Source: Sphingobacterium sp. lm-10 | Lineage (GTDB): Bacteria; Bacteroidota; Bacteroidia; Sphingobacteriales; Sphingobacteriaceae | DNA length: 64,000 bases | Direction of reading: 5' to 3' | Assembly (NCBI RefSeq): GCF_023554555.1 | Contig: NZ_JAMJWC010000001.1 | Coordinates: forward strand, 2,170,001-2,234,000 | In this document: positions 28,261 to 37,285 of the stretch, piece by piece | Layout of the letters: every line of letters starts with the position of its first letter | Position numbering within the stretch: position 1 is the first letter of the stretch | The notes under the pieces: generated by a model | The model's input: the letters and a program-made list of their open reading frames with translations, nothing else | What the model was told of the DNA's origin: nothing | The model's database searches: none | Position numbers and translations under genes: made by a program

Positions 28261-31200
28261 ATGAAACAGAAATTACCTTTTTTAGGTATTCACATGCTGC
28301 TGTTTGCACTGGTACTTTTCCTACTAAATGGAAACAGCGTTTACGCACAAACAGCTACGTTTAATGGTCGAGTAACCGGCGATGGACAGGCCATATCAGG
28401 TGCGACGTTAACCATCATAGAGCTGGAACGCACCGCTGGTACGGATGCTACCGGATCGTTCAGCTTTTCGAACATAGCCCCGGGCAGCTATACCCTTACC
28501 GTTGCTTTCCTAGGCTTTGAAACGTACCGGGAAACCATCCGCGTTAACGCTAATATGCCTCCGTTGAATATTAGCTTGCAGCCATCCACAGGAGAAGATA
28601 TTGGCGAAATACAAGTGGTAGGCTATGCATCTGTACAACGCAAAGACCTGACAGGTGCGGTCTCTCGTGTCAGCGAAAAAGACTTTAATCAAGGTCCTTT
28701 TACAGCACCAGATCAACTCATTCAAGGCAAGGCTCCAGGCGTCCAAATGATTAACAACAGTGGCCAGCCCGGAGGCGAGACCACGGTAAGGATACGGGGT
28801 AACTCGGCCGTTACAGGCACAGGACGTCCTTTGTATGTGGTAGATGGAATGGCCTTAGACGGACGGACACCACGACCCGAGCGGCAGGCAGAATTTGGTT
28901 CCTCGCCCGGAGGCAACCCACTTGCCTTTCTCAATCCGAATGATATTGAAAGCATGGAGGTATTGAAAGATGCTTCCGCCGCGGCAATATATGGTTCTCG
29001 CGGAGCATATGGTGTTATTTTAATTAATACCAAACGAGGTAAAGCACAGCCTCTACAAGTTAATGTCAACGCGACTACGGGCGTAAGTTCGCTCATGCGA
29101 AACATCGACATCTTAGATGCCAACCAGTTTCGCGCCGCTCTGGCCAATTACGGGCTTGACGCCGAGGTAGGCGACTTAGGGAGCAATGTGAATGCCATGG
29201 ATGCAATCACGCGACGAGCCATCAACCAAGACTACTCCATCTCCATGAGCGGTGGTAGTGAAGACGCTCGGTTTCGCACCTCCATCGGCTATCAAAATAT
29301 GGAAGGTATCCTTATCAACAGTGGCTTCACGAAAGTTGCAGGATCAGTCAATGCCAACTTCCGCATGTTGGAGAGCAAGAAATTAGGTTTGGACATGGGT
29401 ATGTTTGTGACGCAAACGAATGAGCAAATTGCACCCGTAACCGAAGACGCGGGTTTTCAAGGCAGTCTAGTGGGGCAGGCGCTGACTTGGAACCCTACAG
29501 AGCCGTTATACAATCAAGACGGATCCTTCAATATTAAATATGGCACATCCCTTATCAATCCAGTCGGCATGAGTGAAGCCAATAACGACCACGCACGCGT
29601 AAGCACCATACTCGCTAACATATCGCCTTACTATAAATTTAATGACTGGCTGGAGTACCGGATGCTGGGTTCGATCAACTACAGCACCGGTATACGCCGT
29701 GCCTCCACAAGAAGTTGGATCAATATGATGAACATCCAGTTTGATCCAGACGGAGACTTTTTGGGTGGCGAGGCTTCTTATGCCAACAACGAATTGATGA
29801 CGAGCCAACTGACACATACGTTGACATTTAACCGCGAGATTGCCCACAAATTGAACTTGAATGCCATCGCAGGTTACGAATACATGAATTTCAGGTATCG
29901 CGGCATGAGCTTCCAAGGGATCAACTATGGCGATATTGATGTAGACTACACCGACGCCCTGCAGGCCGGATCCAGCGGTGCCAGAACAGTCAACTCATTT
30001 GTTGATCCGAGTGCCGAACTGCAATCCTATTTCTTTCGAGCCATTTTCAATTACGACAGTCGCTACCTACTGACCGCCACCGTACGGCGGGATGGTTCCA
30101 CAAAGTTCGGTGAGAACAACCGATATGGAAACTTCCCTTCATTCTCTGGAGCATGGAACATTAAGAATGAACGCTTTATGCAGGATGCGGACTGGCTTAC
30201 GGAACTACGGTTGCGCGTAGGCTGGGGACGTACCGGTAATCAGGAATTTCCTTCTGGAGCCTCGATCAATCGATACGGTTTTGAAAATGACAACGTCATT
30301 GTCCCAGTTAACAATGGAAATCCAAACCTACGTTGGCAAAGCGATGAACAATGGAATATTGGTATGGATTTTGGCTTATTCGGATCTAAGCTGAGCGGTT
30401 CGATTGATGTGTTTGATAAGGTAACCACAGATTTGATCTTCCCTACTATTCCATTTTACCCTAATGCGCCTAACGCACCTATTGTGTGGACCAACCTTGA
30501 TGGGCGAGTCCGCAATCAAGGTATAGAGCTAGCTCTAAATTCCGTGCTTATCCAAAATGAAAACCTCACCTGGAACGTGCAAGGCAACGTGACTTTTCTC
30601 AGAAACCAAGTAAGTAACACGACCGACATCATCCAGACCGGCATGCTTAGTGGGCAAGGCGTATCCGATGCTACCGTACAGGTTATCCAAGCCGGCCTAC
30701 CGATGTTTGCAATTGTAACCAGAGAGTATTTGGGTATAGATCCCGAAGGTATCTCGATGTACACGGATGACGGGTTTAATTTTCTATATCTAGGCAATCC
30801 CAATCCTAATGCGTTAATCGGATTTAGCACCGAGCTGAGCTACAAGAGATTAACTTTCTCCGCTAATTTCAATGGTCTTTTGGGGGGAGATATCTACAAC
30901 AACACCGTAAACTCCGTACTGCCGATCACGAACCTAGGCGCATTTAGAAATACCATGGCAGATCAGGCAAACAGTCTACCGAGAGAATTACTCACCAACC
31001 CAGCCTCGCCCTCCTCACGCTTTATTGAAAATGGCTCTTATATCAAATTGGCCAATGCCACCATAGGTTATAAGGTCGGCAATGTAGGTTCCACTATAAA
31101 AAACCTAAATGTGTTTTTAAACGGTGTCAATCTACTCGTATTTACGAACTATTCTGGATTCGACCCGGAAGTAAATACCAACAAAGGGGTGAATGAAACC

Positions 31201-31275
31201 GGCTCACTAGGCATCGACTACATCGGATACCCTCCGGCTAGGATATTCAACTTTGGTATAAATTTCTCACTATAA
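28261..31275 (+). CDS. SusC/RagA-family TonB-dependent outer-membrane transporter, array copy 3
   Basis: A 1004-residue paralogue: signal peptide ending VYAQ, regulatory-like beta domain, plug (VVGYASVQRKDLTGAVSRVS) and barrel. The SusC signature is VLKDASAAAIYGSRGAYGV. Plug and much of the barrel are nearly the same as copy 2, but the segment around LGAFRNTMADQANSLPREL is private. The 3' end is identical at DNA level to copy 2. The SusD partner follows after 17 nt. Confidence 0.93.
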   Translation: MKQKLPFLGIHMLLFALVLFLLNGNSVYAQTATFNGRVTGDGQAISGATLTIIELERTAGTDATGSFSFSNIAPGSYTLTVAFLGFETYRETIRVNANMPPLNISLQPSTGEDIGEIQVVGYASVQRKDLTGAVSRVSEKDFNQGPFTAPDQLIQGKAPGVQMINNSGQPGGETTVRIRGNSAVTGTGRPLYVVDGMALDGRTPRPERQAEFGSSPGGNPLAFLNPNDIESMEVLKDASAAAIYGSRGAYGVILINTKRGKAQPLQVNVNATTGVSSLMRNIDILDANQFRAALANYGLDAEVGDLGSNVNAMDAITRRAINQDYSISMSGGSEDARFRTSIGYQNMEGILINSGFTKVAGSVNANFRMLESKKLGLDMGMFVTQTNEQIAPVTEDAGFQGSLVGQALTWNPTEPLYNQDGSFNIKYGTSLINPVGMSEANNDHARVSTILANISPYYKFNDWLEYRMLGSINYSTGIRRASTRSWINMMNIQFDPDGDFLGGEASYANNELMTSQLTHTLTFNREIAHKLNLNAIAGYEYMNFRYRGMSFQGINYGDIDVDYTDALQAGSSGARTVNSFVDPSAELQSYFFRAIFNYDSRYLLTATVRRDGSTKFGENNRYGNFPSFSGAWNIKNERFMQDADWLTELRLRVGWGRTGNQEFPSGASINRYGFENDNVIVPVNNGNPNLRWQSDEQWNIGMDFGLFGSKLSGSIDVFDKVTTDLIFPTIPFYPNAPNAPIVWTNLDGRVRNQGIELALNSVLIQNENLTWNVQGNVTFLRNQVSNTTDIIQTGMLSGQGVSDATVQVIQAGLPMFAIVTREYLGIDPEGISMYTDDGFNFLYLGNPNPNALIGFSTELSYKRLTFSANFNGLLGGDIYNNTVNSVLPITNLGAFRNTMADQANSLPRELLTNPASPSSRFIENGSYIKLANATIGYKVGNVGSTIKNLNVFLNGVNLLVFTNYSGFDPEVNTNKGVNETGSLGIDYIGYPPARIFNFGINFSL

Positions 31276-31292
31276 ATAATACATTCAGCAAC

Positions 31293-32810
31293 ATGAAAAA
31301 TAATTTTTTACCCATGATATTGCTGGTTGGCAGCATCGCACTGAGCGGCTGTACCCGGCTGGAAGAACAGCTTTTCGGACAGATTACAGATCGAGATGAG
31401 GGCAACATCGATATCCCTTCCCTTTTGCAGGGGGCCTACTTTTCTACACGCGCAGCGTTACAGACACCCGAGTCGTGGTGGGCATTGCAAGAACTTACCA
31501 CCGACGAGGCAATCGCGCCGACCCGGGGAGGCGACTGGGACGACAATGGTGCCTGGCGAGCTCTGTTTCTACATCTTTGGCAACCAGATCACATACGTAT
31601 GAATCAAGTATTCCGCGACATTAATGCTATCAGCTATGCTGCTACGGATATCTTGCGGTACAATCCTGACACACAACAAGCGGCGCAAGCACGCTTCTTA
31701 CGCGCCTTTGCCCAGAACTTCGTGCTAGACGGCTGGGGGCAAGTCCCCTACCGTGAACCTGGAGATGGTATCGCCACTTTACCGATTGTCCGCAACGCCC
31801 AAGAGCAGTTAGACTATTTGATAGCAGAGCTTACGGAGATCATACCAAACTTGCCGGTATGGACTGTCAATAATAGCGTATTTGCAAATCAGGATGCTGG
31901 CAGAGTACTGCTGATGAAAGTCTACCTGAACAGGGCTGTTTACCTAAATCGTGCACAACCCGCTTTCGACAATAGCGATATGCAGAATGTCATTGAGCTG
32001 GCCGATCAAATTATTGGTTCCGGTCGATTTTCCTTGACCGACAACTACTTCGATAGCTTTTCACCAAACAACCGTGGTGCTTCAGAAAACATCTTTTTAG
32101 GGGCTAACACAGGTGGGTCAAATTCGGGACCAATATTTAACTTTATCAGAATCCCTTTACACTATTCTATGAACCCAAGCGGCAATAATGGCTGGACTAC
32201 CCTCTCTAATTTTTACGATAAATTTGAACCGCAAGACCAACGCCGAGGTGGCCCCTATCCAGGTGTGACCGAAAGATCCGGTCTGCACATGGGCTTTATA
32301 GTCGGTCAGCAGTTTAATTCAGCAGGTGAAATATTGCAAGATCGTCGTAGCAACCCCCTAATCTTTACTCCCGAAGTAAGTATTATTGAACGTGGTAACA
32401 ACCTAGAATTAACCGGTATACGCGTAGTAAAATACGTGCCAGACTACGACAATATCGGCTCTAACTTTGCGAATAACGACTGGGTATTCTATCGCTATTC
32501 GGATGTCTTGCTTATGAAAGCCGAGGCTCTGTTACGGATGAACAATCAGGCACAGGCTTTGCAATATGTCAACATGGTCAGGACACGACGACAAGCCTCG
32601 GTCATGACTAGCCTCTCGCTAGATGACATGCTGGACGAACTGGGTCGCGAATTCTACTGGGAGGGACGGCGGCGCACAGATCTCATCCGCTTTGGAAGGT
32701 ATCTGGATACCTGGCAGGAAAAGCCAGCATCGGATCCTCGGGCATTGTTGTTTCCAATCCCGCAGACTCAGCTCGGGAACATGAACTACAACCAAAATCC
32801 GGGTTATTGA
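31293..32810 (+). CDS. SusD/RagB-family surface lipoprotein, array copy 3
   Basis: A 505-residue lipoprotein with the same signal and lipobox as copy 2 (MILLVGSIALSGC). SusD blocks are conserved (ARFLRAFAQNFVLDGWGQ, RRTDLIRFGRYLDTWQEKP). Private changes cluster in the middle, for example IIGSGRFSLTDNYFDSF with a small insertion. This is the last gene of the array. Confidence 0.93.
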   Translation: MKNNFLPMILLVGSIALSGCTRLEEQLFGQITDRDEGNIDIPSLLQGAYFSTRAALQTPESWWALQELTTDEAIAPTRGGDWDDNGAWRALFLHLWQPDHIRMNQVFRDINAISYAATDILRYNPDTQQAAQARFLRAFAQNFVLDGWGQVPYREPGDGIATLPIVRNAQEQLDYLIAELTEIIPNLPVWTVNNSVFANQDAGRVLLMKVYLNRAVYLNRAQPAFDNSDMQNVIELADQIIGSGRFSLTDNYFDSFSPNNRGASENIFLGANTGGSNSGPIFNFIRIPLHYSMNPSGNNGWTTLSNFYDKFEPQDQRRGGPYPGVTERSGLHMGFIVGQQFNSAGEILQDRRSNPLIFTPEVSIIERGNNLELTGIRVVKYVPDYDNIGSNFANNDWVFYRYSDVLLMKAEALLRMNNQAQALQYVNMVRTRRQASVMTSLSLDDMLDELGREFYWEGRRRTDLIRFGRYLDTWQEKPASDPRALLFPIPQTQLGNMNYNQNPGY

Positions 32811-32848
32811 TAACTAGTTGCGACAACACAACTTATTTGAAAATACGA

Positions 32849-32881
32849 AAATTCCTCCGGTATCACTTTCCGGAGGAATTT
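32849..32881 (+). terminator. Intrinsic terminator after SusD copy 3
   Basis: Arms AAATTCCTCCGG (32849-32860) and CCGGAGGAATTT (32870-32881), 12 bp. It is a diverged relative of the hairpins after copies 1 and 2. Confidence 0.85.
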
Positions 32882-33016
32882 CTATTTGAACCTAATGACC
32901 TTACACCAAAACTGCTTTAATTTACCTTACGTAATTAATTCAAAAAAACCAACTAAAAACCATACATCTTCTTGTTATTTTTCGGTCAAAATATAGGTAT
33001 ATTTAAACGATATTAA

Positions 33017-33244
33017 GAGAAAATATTAGCGGCTTTTCAAAGTTATCCACATACCACGATCCCTGTCTATCAGCAGATTACCAAATCAGGCATTCGAGAA
33101 GCGAACTTTAACCCCCATCTGTTCGGAACATGTGGAAAAGTACGACTCACTCACGGAGATAAAATATATGATCTTTGTTTAAGACAAAGGGATCATGACA
33201 GTCCCGATTCAATAGAATATTTATTTATGGCAAACATAAGTTGA
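33017..33244 (+). pseudogene. Start-less small ORF resembling hemin-uptake protein HemP
   Basis: The plus frame is open for 75 codons to TGA at 33242, but contains no ATG, GTG or TTG before the recognisable part. The segment HLFGTCGKVRLTHGDKIYDL resembles the core of HemP-type proteins (L-x-G-x-x-x-x-V-x-[IL]-x-H-x(4)-Y-x-L), as remembered from the family. The usual C-terminal GKLILTK is missing in this frame. A +1 shift near 33187 would read KGIMTV, so a frameshift is possible. It lies about 50 nt before the nrdH-like gene. It could also be chance coding potential in a regulatory leader. Confidence 0.3.
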
Positions 33245-33292
33245 CTCTCTAAAGTCAGCTTAAAGTTACCCTCCAAAAGATTTTAAATAGAC

Positions 33293-33526
33293 ATGGCAAG
33301 AATCATTAAATTTGAAAAGAATGACTGTGCACCATGTGCACAGGTATCTTCCTACTTGGACAACAAGGGTGTATCTTACGAAACAATCAATCCGTTTGAT
33401 GAGCCAGAATTGGCTGTAAAATTCAAAGTACGCACCGTGCCTACGGTATTGGTACTAGAAGAAGACGAAATCAAACATAGAATCATTGGATTCAAACCAG
33501 AGGAACTAGATCATATCGCGTTGTAA
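33293..33526 (+). CDS. Thioredoxin/glutaredoxin-like small redox protein (NrdH-like)
   Basis: A 77-residue thioredoxin-fold protein with the redox pair CAPC (C12, C15) and the cis-proline segment VRTVPTVLVL. Its position 30 nt ahead of nrdI, nrdE and nrdF makes an NrdH-type electron donor for class Ib ribonucleotide reductase the likely role. The motif differs from the CVQC/CMQC of classical NrdH, so it may be a general thioredoxin-like protein recruited here. Confidence 0.78.
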   Translation: MARIIKFEKNDCAPCAQVSSYLDNKGVSYETINPFDEPELAVKFKVRTVPTVLVLEEDEIKHRIIGFKPEELDHIAL

Positions 33527-33556
33527 ACCGTATCGCAGACCCTCTAAACACGATCC

Positions 33557-33964
33557 ATGATTCATATTTATTACGATTCAAAGACAGGAAATGTAGATCG
33601 CTTTATCAGTAAAGTGATCCAGATAACGGGTTGGGAAGCCACCCGTATCCAAGAGGACACGGTACCTTCGCATATGGGACATTTGGTGACCTACACCATC
33701 AACTTTGGCAAAGTGCCTGAAAAGACACAAGCCTTCATAGACAAATACAGCCATATGATCCATTCGGTCAGTGCAAGTGGCAACCGCAATTGGGGAAGAA
33801 ACTTCGCCGTTGCAGCAGATAAACTCGCGGAAAACTTCGACCTCCCCATTGGTTTAAAGTTCGAACTTTCGGGGACACTAGTAGACATTAATGCCTTTAT
33901 TGACATTATAAAAAATCAATATTATGATAGCAAACGACGTAGCGAAAAACTGGATATTGCTTAA
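33557..33964 (+). CDS. nrdI: NrdI flavodoxin-like protein
   Basis: Flavodoxin-like FMN protein that supplies the oxidant for assembling the manganese-tyrosyl radical in NrdF. It has 135 residues. Family marks are the N-terminal IYYDSKTGNVDRFI, VTYTINFGKVPEKTQAFI, ASGNRNWGRNFAVAADKLA and GLKFELSGT. Its last 41 nt overlap the start of nrdE in another frame, indicating coupled translation. Confidence 0.92.
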   Translation: MIHIYYDSKTGNVDRFISKVIQITGWEATRIQEDTVPSHMGHLVTYTINFGKVPEKTQAFIDKYSHMIHSVSASGNRNWGRNFAVAADKLAENFDLPIGLKFELSGTLVDINAFIDIIKNQYYDSKRRSEKLDIA

Positions 33965-36029
33965 CAACGAAATCATGATCAAACATGATGACGAGTTTAG
34001 CTTACATAAAGACAAAGATGCCGTTAGAGCATACTTCCTGGAGTATGTCAATAAGAATACGGTTTTCTTTTACAACCTAAAAGAAAAGGTAGATTACCTG
34101 ATCGAAAACAACTACTACATTGATTTCTATCAATGGTTCACGTTCGAGGAAATCCAAGAAGTGTACGATTATGTATACGCCAAAAAATTCCGCTTCCAGT
34201 CATTCATGGCGGCATTTAAGTTTTTTCAAAGTTATGCGTTGCGTGACGATTCTGGTGAAAAATTCTTAGAGCGCTATGAAGATCGCGTGATGGCGGTTTC
34301 CTTATTCTTGGCACGCGAAGAAGGTGTAAAGAAAGCGATTGAGTATGCTGAAATTATGATCAGCCAAGAATATCAACCGGCTACACCTACCTTCCTAAAT
34401 GCAGGCAAGAAACGTTCTGGAGAGTTGGTATCCTGCTTCTTAGACGAAGTTGGCGATAACCTAAATGGTATCGGCTATGCAATTGACTCCGCGATGAAGC
34501 TGTCTTCTATTGGTGGAGGTGTATCTTTCAACATCTCGAAAATTCGTGCTCGTGGCGAAGCCATTAAAGGAGTAGAAGGACGTGCTGGAGGCGTATTACC
34601 GATCATGAAAATCATGGAAGATACCTTCTCTTATGCCAACCAATTGGGGCAACGTCCCGGTGCCGGTGCTGTTTATTTGAACATATTCCACTCCGACATT
34701 GAGGAATTCTTAGATTGCAAGAAAATCAACGCAGACGAGAAAGTGAGGATCAAGTCGCTATCTATCGGCATTATCGTTCCAGACAAATTTATGGAATTGG
34801 CGGAAAAAGATGAAGCTTGCTATTTGATTTATCCCCACACCGTGATGCAGGAGTATGGCAAATACTTGGATGAATTGGACATGGATGCCATGTACGATGA
34901 GCTAATCACCAATCCGAATATTAAAAAGAAGAAGATAAATGCCCGTCACCTATTGGTGAAAATCGCACAGACGCAGAAAGAATCGGGTTATCCATATATC
35001 TTCTATAAGGAAAACGCGAATAGAGAACACGCCTTAAAAGGAGTGGGTAACGTAAAATTCTCTAATCTATGTACGGAGATCATGCAGGTCTCTGAGGTGT
35101 CGGACATCAATATTTACGGCAAAGAAGACACCATTCGATACGGTATTTCCTGCAACCTTGGGTCGCTAAATGTAGCTACAGTTATGGACAACAAGCGGAT
35201 CAAGGAAACCGTAAAAACGGCTATGCGCGCGTTGACGGTAGTGACAGATGTCACCGATATTGAGATGGTGCCCACTATTGCCAAAGCAAACCGTGAGTTA
35301 CATTCTGTAGGATTAGGTGCTATGAACCTACATGGCTTCTTAGCTAAGAGTTTCATCATGTATGAATCTACCGAAGCCTTGGATTTTGCAAATACCTTCT
35401 TTATGACCATGAACTTCTATTCATTAGAAGCATCGATGGAGATTGCGAAAGAGCGTCAACGTACTTTCGTCGGTTTCGAAAAATCTGCTTATGCAGATGG
35501 TTCGTATTTCGATAAATACTTGGATCGCGATTACCTTCCTAAAACAGATAAGGTGAAGGAATTATTCGAAGGCGTGCACATTCCTACTATCGAAGATTGG
35601 AACAACCTGAAAGCTCAGGTCAAAGAGCACGGTATCTACCACGCTTACCGACTAGCGATTGCACCTAATCAATCTACCTCTTACATCATGAATGCCACAG
35701 CATCGGTAATGCCTATCGTAGACATTATCGAAGTACGCGAGTACGGAGATAGTACTACCTACTATCCGATGCCTTACTTGACGAATGACAATTACTTCTA
35801 CTTCAAATCGGCGTACGATATGGATCAGATGAAGGTCTTGAAAATGATCTCCGTGATTCAGCGCCACATTGATCAGGGTGTGTCTACGATCTTACACACC
35901 AATTCAAAAGACAGTACCCGCGACTTAGCGAAGTATTATATTTATGCGCACAAACTAGGGCTCAAATCCTTGTATTATACCCGTACGCGTAAATCGACCA
36001 TCGAGGAATGTATCTCGTGTTCGGCATAG
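33924..36029 (+). CDS. nrdE: Class Ib ribonucleoside-diphosphate reductase, large subunit
   Basis: Catalytic subunit that reduces ribonucleoside diphosphates. At 701 residues, without an N-terminal ATP-cone, it fits NrdE. Visible features are ATPTFLNAGKKRSGELVSCF (first redox cysteine), SIGGGVSFNISKIR, the active-site FSNLCTEI, GISCNLGSLN and the C-terminal cysteine pair ECISCSA. The start at 33924 overlaps nrdI by 41 nt; an in-frame ATG at 33975 is a possible alternative that would remove the overlap. NrdI and NrdF next door support class Ib. Confidence 0.95.
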   Translation: MIANDVAKNWILLNNEIMIKHDDEFSLHKDKDAVRAYFLEYVNKNTVFFYNLKEKVDYLIENNYYIDFYQWFTFEEIQEVYDYVYAKKFRFQSFMAAFKFFQSYALRDDSGEKFLERYEDRVMAVSLFLAREEGVKKAIEYAEIMISQEYQPATPTFLNAGKKRSGELVSCFLDEVGDNLNGIGYAIDSAMKLSSIGGGVSFNISKIRARGEAIKGVEGRAGGVLPIMKIMEDTFSYANQLGQRPGAGAVYLNIFHSDIEEFLDCKKINADEKVRIKSLSIGIIVPDKFMELAEKDEACYLIYPHTVMQEYGKYLDELDMDAMYDELITNPNIKKKKINARHLLVKIAQTQKESGYPYIFYKENANREHALKGVGNVKFSNLCTEIMQVSEVSDINIYGKEDTIRYGISCNLGSLNVATVMDNKRIKETVKTAMRALTVVTDVTDIEMVPTIAKANRELHSVGLGAMNLHGFLAKSFIMYESTEALDFANTFFMTMNFYSLEASMEIAKERQRTFVGFEKSAYADGSYFDKYLDRDYLPKTDKVKELFEGVHIPTIEDWNNLKAQVKEHGIYHAYRLAIAPNQSTSYIMNATASVMPIVDIIEVREYGDSTTYYPMPYLTNDNYFYFKSAYDMDQMKVLKMISVIQRHIDQGVSTILHTNSKDSTRDLAKYYIYAHKLGLKSLYYTRTRKSTIEECISCSA

Positions 36030-36066
36030 CATATTTATTATTATAGTATAATTCAATCCCAATCGG

Positions 36067-36106
36067 AACTGAATCGGAACTACTTTCATAGTTTACCGAT
36101 TCAGTT
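36067..36106. promoter_or_regulatory. Hairpin between nrdE and nrdF
   Basis: Arms AACTGAATCGG (36067-36077) and CCGATTCAGTT (36096-36106) pair over 11 bp with an 18-nt loop. A direct repeat AATCGGAACT overlaps the left arm. No long T-run follows, so partial termination or mRNA processing that sets the nrdE:nrdF ratio is a guess. Confidence 0.5.
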
Positions 36107-36128
36107 TCTTTAAGTTAAATACCCAACC

Positions 36129-37115
36129 ATGAGCAAACAATATACGGCAGTAAACTGGAACACACCCGATAACGATTACGCATTAATGTTCTGGGAGCAG
36201 AATATCAGACAGTTCTGGATAGACACCGAATACATTCCCTCTAAAGATATTGATAGCTGGAAGGGATTGAGCTGGGACATGAAAGAGTGTTATAAGAAAG
36301 CTTTAGGCGGTCTTACTTTGTTGGATACTTTGCAAAGTCATACAGGTATGCCCAAGATTATTGATCATATCAATTCTTTGCAAAACAAGGCAGTGTTATC
36401 CTACATGTGTATGATGGAGGCCATTCATGCCAAATCTTACTCCACGATCTTTACGACCGTGTCTACTACTAATGAGATCAATGACGTGTTTGGTTGGGTT
36501 TCGGAAAATAAATTCTTACAATACAAAGCATCTACTATTGACCAGTACTATCGTGCGATCGATAAAGAAAATGTGACGGACGAAGAGCTTTTTATGGCCT
36601 TGGGTGCATCGGTATTGTTAGAGTCTTTCTTATTCTACTCTGGCTTCTTCCTACCACTATGGTTGTGTGGCCAAGGGCAAATGGTTGCTTCTGCTGACAT
36701 TATCAAGAAGATTATCGCAGATGAGTCAATTCACGGTGTATTCGTGGGTTTAATGGCGCAAGAGGTCTTTAATCGTTTACCAAATAAAGAAGCCGTAAAA
36801 GCACGTTTCTTGACGCTCTTAAATGACTTATATGAGAACGAGTTGAAGTATACAGAAGAACTCTATACGGTAGTAGGTCTTACCGCTGAAGTAAAGGAGT
36901 ACGTGCGTTATAATGGCAATAAAGCCTTAATGAACTTGGCTTTTGAGCCAATCTTTGAGGTGAAGCAGGTAAACCCTATTGTGTTGAATGGATTAAGTAC
37001 AGAGACTACACAGCACGACTTCTTTTCTAAAAAATCAACCAACTACGAGAAAGCGACAGAAATTGTACACTTAATGCACGAAGATTTTGAAATGGACGCT
37101 ACAGTAGACATTTAA
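36129..37115 (+). CDS. nrdF: Class Ib ribonucleoside-diphosphate reductase, radical-generating small subunit
   Basis: Ferritin-like dimetal subunit that holds the tyrosyl radical for NrdE. It has 328 residues. Visible blocks are the N-terminal AVNWNTPDNDYALMFWEQN, metal ligands in MCMMEAIHAKSYS and ADESIHGVFVGL, and LEPI-like FEPIFEVKQVNPIVLNGLS near the C-terminus. It sits 99 nt after nrdE. Confidence 0.94.
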   Translation: MSKQYTAVNWNTPDNDYALMFWEQNIRQFWIDTEYIPSKDIDSWKGLSWDMKECYKKALGGLTLLDTLQSHTGMPKIIDHINSLQNKAVLSYMCMMEAIHAKSYSTIFTTVSTTNEINDVFGWVSENKFLQYKASTIDQYYRAIDKENVTDEELFMALGASVLLESFLFYSGFFLPLWLCGQGQMVASADIIKKIIADESIHGVFVGLMAQEVFNRLPNKEAVKARFLTLLNDLYENELKYTEELYTVVGLTAEVKEYVRYNGNKALMNLAFEPIFEVKQVNPIVLNGLSTETTQHDFFSKKSTNYEKATEIVHLMHEDFEMDATVDI

Positions 37116-37156
37116 CGCATTTGTTTAGTCGAACAGCCTAGCGAATCATAATGATT

Positions 37157-37193
37157 AAAATGCCCTACATTGGATGCGAATGTAGGGCATTTT
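37157..37193. terminator. Bidirectional terminator after nrdF and the MFS gene
   Basis: Arms AAAATGCCCTACA (37157-37169) and TGTAGGGCATTTT (37181-37193) are perfect over 13 bp, with A and T tails at both ends. It serves the convergent nrdF (plus) and MFS (minus) units. Confidence 0.9.
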
Positions 37194-37285
37194 AATTCGA
37201 TCAATAATAGACATCGCTCACCCTAAAAATTGCAGATTGCACCTATTATTCAATCTTAGCATGTAAACTTCGGGGATACGTTGCT

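Larger units (their letters stand above)
32811..33292 (+). other. Spacer between the SusCD array and the nrd operon
   Basis: These 482 bases contain the copy 3 terminator and the start-less ORF above. Hairpins are possible at about 33169-33197 (ATGATC and GATCAT with an inner TTTGT/ACAAA pairing) and 33238-33262. No AdoCbl-riboswitch core and no paired NrdR-box-like repeats were recognised. Confidence 0.5.

Noticed and set aside
17854..31275. Large direct repeats as a sign of an insertion sequence
   Set aside because: The repeats are full SusC-SusD genes with no transposase or terminal inverted repeats.
15684..32881. Polysaccharide utilisation locus with glycoside hydrolases
   Set aside because: No glycosidase, lyase or sulfatase gene is present; only a penicillin-binding-type serine hydrolase accompanies the transporters.
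33000..33292. Possible cobalamin riboswitch or NrdR boxes upstream of the nrd genes
   Set aside because: Neither the conserved B12-box core nor paired NrdR-type repeats could be recognised.
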